This document shows, one piece after another, positions 61,245 through 64,000 of a stretch of 64,000 nucleotides of DNA. A model generated the notes under the pieces. It saw nothing but the letters and a program-made list of their open reading frames with translations, had not been told where the DNA came from and did no database searches. The position numbers were made by a program, and so were the translations under genes. Source of the stretch: Myxococcales bacterium (GTDB lineage Bacteria; Myxococcota_A; Bradymonadia; UBA7976; UBA1532). Numbering within the stretch: position 1 is the stretch's first letter; each line of letters begins with the position of its first letter. The stretch is taken from assembly GCA_020633435.1 (NCBI GenBank), contig JACKDP010000007.1, forward strand, positions 372,001 through 436,000, written 5' to 3'.

Positions 61245-62663
61245 TCAGGCGGGGTCGCGGGGACCGCCGACCAGCACCACCAGCGACTCGCCGGCCAGGG
61301 TGGCGGCGCGGACCATGCCGGAGGTCTGCGTGAGGGCGCTGTCGACGAAGGCCTCGCCGACGGGGGAGTCGTCGTGGTGCTCCAGGGCCGTCACGCTCGT
61401 CATGTTGCGGATGGCGCCGCCCATGAAGTCGGTGGCCTGGCTCAGGCTCTCCACCTGGATCGACGTCGTCGCGTTGAACTGCTGGCAGATCTGGGAGACG
61501 CGCGCCGGCTCCGTGGAGGCCTGGTTGACGAGGTCGTGGAACATGCGGGCCGTGGCCTCGGTGGAGCCGAGGACGGCGACGAGCTGGGAGCTGGCGATGT
61601 TGACCAGCTCGGCGGGCACCGTGGGGGGCACCGCGGGGGCGTCGGGGCCCTTCTGCACCAGCACCACCATCTGCTCGGCCAGGATGCTGTCGGCCTGGGC
61701 GATGGCGTCCGACTGCATCTGGGCGATCTCGCCGAGCTGGGGGCCGACCTCGGTGGGGCGCAGCTCCGGCATGTCGGGGCTCGCGAGGCCGAGGAGCGCC
61801 AGGCCAGCCTGCTCGGTGACCTGGGCCACCTGGGCGCCCTGGCTGACGGCGGTGTCGAGGAGGACGGGGCCGACCTCGGTGGGGCTCTCGAGCTGGGCCG
61901 GGCCCGAGGCCAGCGTCTCCATCAGCTCGTTGACGTCCCCCGTCATCTCCATGACGCCGTGGCCCTGCTCGCGGGCGATGACCGTCAGCGACTCGCCCAC
62001 CTGGGTGGTGCCCACCGCGTCGAGGGTGCCGTTGGAGAGGGGATCGAGCTCGGAGGAGAAGACGCTCGCCAGCTCGTCGATGGCGTTGCCCTGGCTGGCG
62101 GCCACCTGGTTGTAGGCGGGGGCCAGCTCCGAGGGCAGCTCGCCCTCCATGCCCACCCAGCGCAGGAGGTCCATCGCGGCCTCGAACATGCGCTCCAGGA
62201 AGCCGATGGCGGCGGCCTCCATGTCGGCCACCTGGATGAAGGTGGGCGGGACGATGGGATCGGGCAGGAGGTCCTCGAGGTCGACCTCGTTCTCCTCCAT
62301 CTCGTCGTCGTCGCCGACCAGGGCGTTGCCCTCGAAGTCGCTCTGGAGCGCCTCCTGGGGGAAGGTCGGGGACTCGAAGGACCAGCTCCAGGGCGTCAGC
62401 GCCTCGGGATCCGAGAGCATGCGCAGCATGCCCTTGGAGAGGAGCTCGGCCGTCTTGTCGAGCAGGGTGGCCTCATCGCGCTGGGCGAGCCAGGCCAGGT
62501 GGTGCGTGGCCCCGAGGGCCTCCCGCAGCCGGTCGACGTTGTCGGTCTGGAGCAGGTAGTCGAGGAGGAAGTCCGCGGCCTGCGTGGGCCCCTCGAAGCG
62601 GACGAACCGGTTCTCCGAGAAGAAGATGACCTCGCGGGTACCTTGCCGCAGGACAAACCGCAT
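61245..62663 (-). CDS. Unknown acidic protein upstream of the OmpA coiled-coil gene (472 aa)
   Basis: ATG 62663. The first 100 residues are a compact domain (REVIFFSENRFVRFEGPT, then an alpha-helical part with DNVDRLREALGATHHLAWL). An acidic linker (DDDEMEENEVDLEDLLPDP) follows. Residues 170-460 are a run of helices in which a pattern such as VGxxLxxIAxxQ recurs (TQVGESLTVIAREQG, TEVGPVLLDTAVSQG, TEVGPQLGEIAQMQS), spaced about 50 residues apart; it may be a repeat domain. No signal peptide. I do not recognise the family. It lies 188 bp upstream of the OmpA coiled-coil gene on the same strand, and both are rich in helices and Gln/Ala, suggesting a common assembly. Confidence 0.75.
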   Translation of the reverse strand: MRFVLRQGTREVIFFSENRFVRFEGPTQAADFLLDYLLQTDNVDRLREALGATHHLAWLAQRDEATLLDKTAELLSKGMLRMLSDPEALTPWSWSFESPTFPQEALQSDFEGNALVGDDDEMEENEVDLEDLLPDPIVPPTFIQVADMEAAAIGFLERMFEAAMDLLRWVGMEGELPSELAPAYNQVAASQGNAIDELASVFSSELDPLSNGTLDAVGTTQVGESLTVIAREQGHGVMEMTGDVNELMETLASGPAQLESPTEVGPVLLDTAVSQGAQVAQVTEQAGLALLGLASPDMPELRPTEVGPQLGEIAQMQSDAIAQADSILAEQMVVLVQKGPDAPAVPPTVPAELVNIASSQLVAVLGSTEATARMFHDLVNQASTEPARVSQICQQFNATTSIQVESLSQATDFMGGAIRNMTSVTALEHHDDSPVGEAFVDSALTQTSGMVRAATLAGESLVVLVGGPRDPA

Positions 62664-62759
62664 GCGCTGCCTCCATCGTCCCGGGCACTATAGCGGCAGG
62701 CGTCGGCCGCCCGCGAGTCGAAGCCGCGGCCCGGCGCGCCGGGCGGCCTCCGGCGCGGA

Positions 62760-63530
62760 TCAGGCGAACCGGGAGAAGTCCGGCTCGCGCTTCTGGAAGA
62801 AGGCCGTGACCGCCTCGGACACCTCGGGGGAGCCGAGGCGGGCCGACAGGGTGGTCAGCTCGTCCCAGAAGACCTGGTCGCCCAGGTCGCGCCACGGGGC
62901 CCGCATCAGCCGCTTGGTGTCGCGCACCGAGCCCGGGGGCAGCGCGGCGATCTGGCGGGCGCGCTCGAGGGCGCGGGGCAGCACGGCCTCGGCCGCCAGG
63001 ACCTCGTTGGCCAGGCCCCACTCCACCGCGCGCTCCGCCGAGATGGCGTCGCCCAGCAGCAGCATCTCCATGGCCCGCGGCATGCCGATCATGCGCGGCA
63101 GCAGGTAGCTCGACACCAGCTCGGGGCAGAGCGCGAGCTTCGTGAACGGCATCTTGAGCTGGCTGCCCGCGGCCACGTAGACGAGGTCGCAGTGCAGCAG
63201 CATGGTGACGCCGACGCCCACGGCCACGCCGTTCACCGCGGCGATCAGGGGCTTCTCGCACTCGAAGACGCTGCGCATGAAGCGCACGGTCGGGCTGTCC
63301 TCGGCCTTCTTGGGCAGCTTGCTCATGAAGTCGATGACGTCGTTGCCCGCCGTGAAGGCCTCCCCGGCGCCCGTCAGCACGATGACGCGCACGGCCGGGT
63401 CGGCGCGGCCCGCCTCGATGGCCTCGTGGGCCGCCTGGTACATGGCCTGGGTGAGGGCGTTCTTCTTCTCGGGCCGGCTGAAGGTGACGGTCATGAGGCC
63501 GCCGTCGCGGTCCACCTGCAGGTTGCTCAT
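62760..63530 (-). CDS. Enoyl-CoA hydratase/isomerase family protein (256 aa)
   Basis: A crotonase fold: first strand MTVTFSRPEKKNALT, oxyanion-hole segments GEAFTAGNDVIDF (about 55-70) and NGVAVGVGVTMLLHCDLV (about 95-115), and an acidic Glu in LALCPELVSS (about 133). With a single catalytic Glu at this place it looks more like an enoyl-CoA isomerase (ECI-type) than a two-Glu hydratase, so the exact reaction is open. It acts on fatty-acyl-CoA, probably in beta-oxidation. The ATG at 63530 gives the normal length. It stands alone, with no other fatty-acid genes visible. Confidence 0.88.
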   Translation of the reverse strand: MSNLQVDRDGGLMTVTFSRPEKKNALTQAMYQAAHEAIEAGRADPAVRVIVLTGAGEAFTAGNDVIDFMSKLPKKAEDSPTVRFMRSVFECEKPLIAAVNGVAVGVGVTMLLHCDLVYVAAGSQLKMPFTKLALCPELVSSYLLPRMIGMPRAMEMLLLGDAISAERAVEWGLANEVLAAEAVLPRALERARQIAALPPGSVRDTKRLMRAPWRDLGDQVFWDELTTLSARLGSPEVSEAVTAFFQKREPDFSRFA

Positions 63531-63667
63531 GGGGGCTCTCGTCGGTCGGGGGGCGTGGCGCCGTTGGCGGCGGATGATGCCATCGACGGGGGCGCCGTGT
63601 CGAACCGTGGTTCGAGACCCCGGGGTCGGGGTATGACCGGGGCCTCGCACTGCCCCGAGGTGGCTGA

Positions 63668-64000
63668 ATGACCCGCTGGATCCTCGTCGCCCTCTGTCTG
63701 GCCGCCTGTGATGACGGCGGCTCGTCCGCGGCGCAGGAGGGCGCGGCCGACCTGGGCCCGCTGGCCGACGAGGGGGCCGCCGACGCCGCCCGCGACGCCG
63801 CGCCGCCCACCTGCAGCGCCGCGGCCATCCGCGACCCGAGCAGGGCCGTGGACGGCGTCTTCCCGGACGATCTCTTCACCGTCTCCGACGGGGCGACGGC
63901 CACTGGCCGCCGCGTCGCCGTCGCCGACGCCCCCTGGATCGCCGACGTGCCGGTGGCGTGGCAGCCCATGTTCAAGGAGCTCGACACCCTGGACGGCTTC
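63668..64000 (+). CDS. Lipoprotein with Asp/Ala linker (partial)
   Basis: ATG 63668 begins a lipoprotein signal (MTRWILVALCLAACDDGG, lipobox LAAC). An Ala/Asp linker follows (ADEGAADAARDAAPP), then the start of a globular domain (IRDPSRAVDGVFPDDLFTV). The frame is open to the right edge (111 codons), so the protein is cut. The visible domain is too short to classify. It is divergent from the enoyl-CoA hydratase gene. Confidence 0.75.
   Translation, partial: MTRWILVALCLAACDDGGSSAAQEGAADLGPLADEGAADAARDAAPPTCSAAAIRDPSRAVDGVFPDDLFTVSDGATATGRRVAVADAPWIADVPVAWQPMFKELDTLDGF

Noticed and set aside
56578..62663. Calling the coiled-coil/partner pair a contractile injection system
   Set aside because: No sheath, tube, baseplate, DUF4157 or AAA+ gene is in the window; the resemblance is only in general style.

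Overview
The window is about 64 kb of very GC-rich DNA (codon third positions almost all G or C) from a Gram-negative bacterium, most likely a myxobacterium-like member of the former Deltaproteobacteria (Myxococcota, Bradymonadales or allies). The taxonomic call is inference. It rests on the many lipoproteins with Asp/Ala-rich linkers just after the lipobox, a sigma/anti-sigma pair linked to a caspase-like protein, a Ser/Thr-kinase-like protein, a DUF4388 protein, thrombospondin-type-3 calcium repeats and a sigma-54 promoter. No rRNA, IS element, phage gene or CRISPR array was found. There is one tRNA-like gene.

Layout. 1-6.3 kb: an oligopeptide-binding lipoprotein cut by the left edge, facing two tandem patatin-like phospholipases. 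6.3-8.5 kb: a duplicated surface lipoprotein. 8.5-16 kb: a sigma-54 promoter ahead of a fused cytidylyltransferase/CDP-alcohol phosphotransferase, then pbpC, a PLP enzyme, a YafK-type L,D-transpeptidase and a zinc-ribbon membrane protein. 16-24.7 kb: an overlapping operon of ECF sigma, anti-sigma, caspase-like protein and kelch lipoprotein, with a large secreted calpain-like protease upstream. A 33-bp motif is shared between this operon and the calpain gene. 24.8-35.7 kb: a short-chain dehydrogenase and a 3280-residue GYF-TPR-membrane-2xM23 protein.

35.7-45.7 kb: a coupled pair of envelope genes, bioY, a small protein behind a tRNA-like gene and an operator-like promoter, mepA, a nitrilase, an OmpA/TSP3 outer-membrane protein and several lipoproteins, one with an HExxH zinc-protease motif. 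45.7-54.4 kb: a TolQ/ExbB-like channel coupled to a membrane-anchored coiled-coil VWA protein and a fructosamine-kinase-like gene; then a TPR-DUF4388 protein, a kinase-like protein with a receptor-like lipoprotein, and a TPR envelope protein. 54.4-62.7 kb: a 1492-residue coiled-coil protein with an internal OmpA domain, no signal peptide and a repetitive Gly/Ala tail broken by many frameshifts, plus an upstream partner of unknown family. The window ends in an enoyl-CoA hydratase and a partial lipoprotein.

Overall theme: envelope building and remodelling (pbpC, L,D-transpeptidase, MepA, M23, OmpA), secreted or lipid-anchored hydrolases (patatins, calpain, zinc protease) and signalling. The best candidates for something undescribed are the giant TPR-M23 protein, the sigma/caspase/calpain set, the TolQ-VWA pair, and the OmpA coiled-coil protein with its partner.
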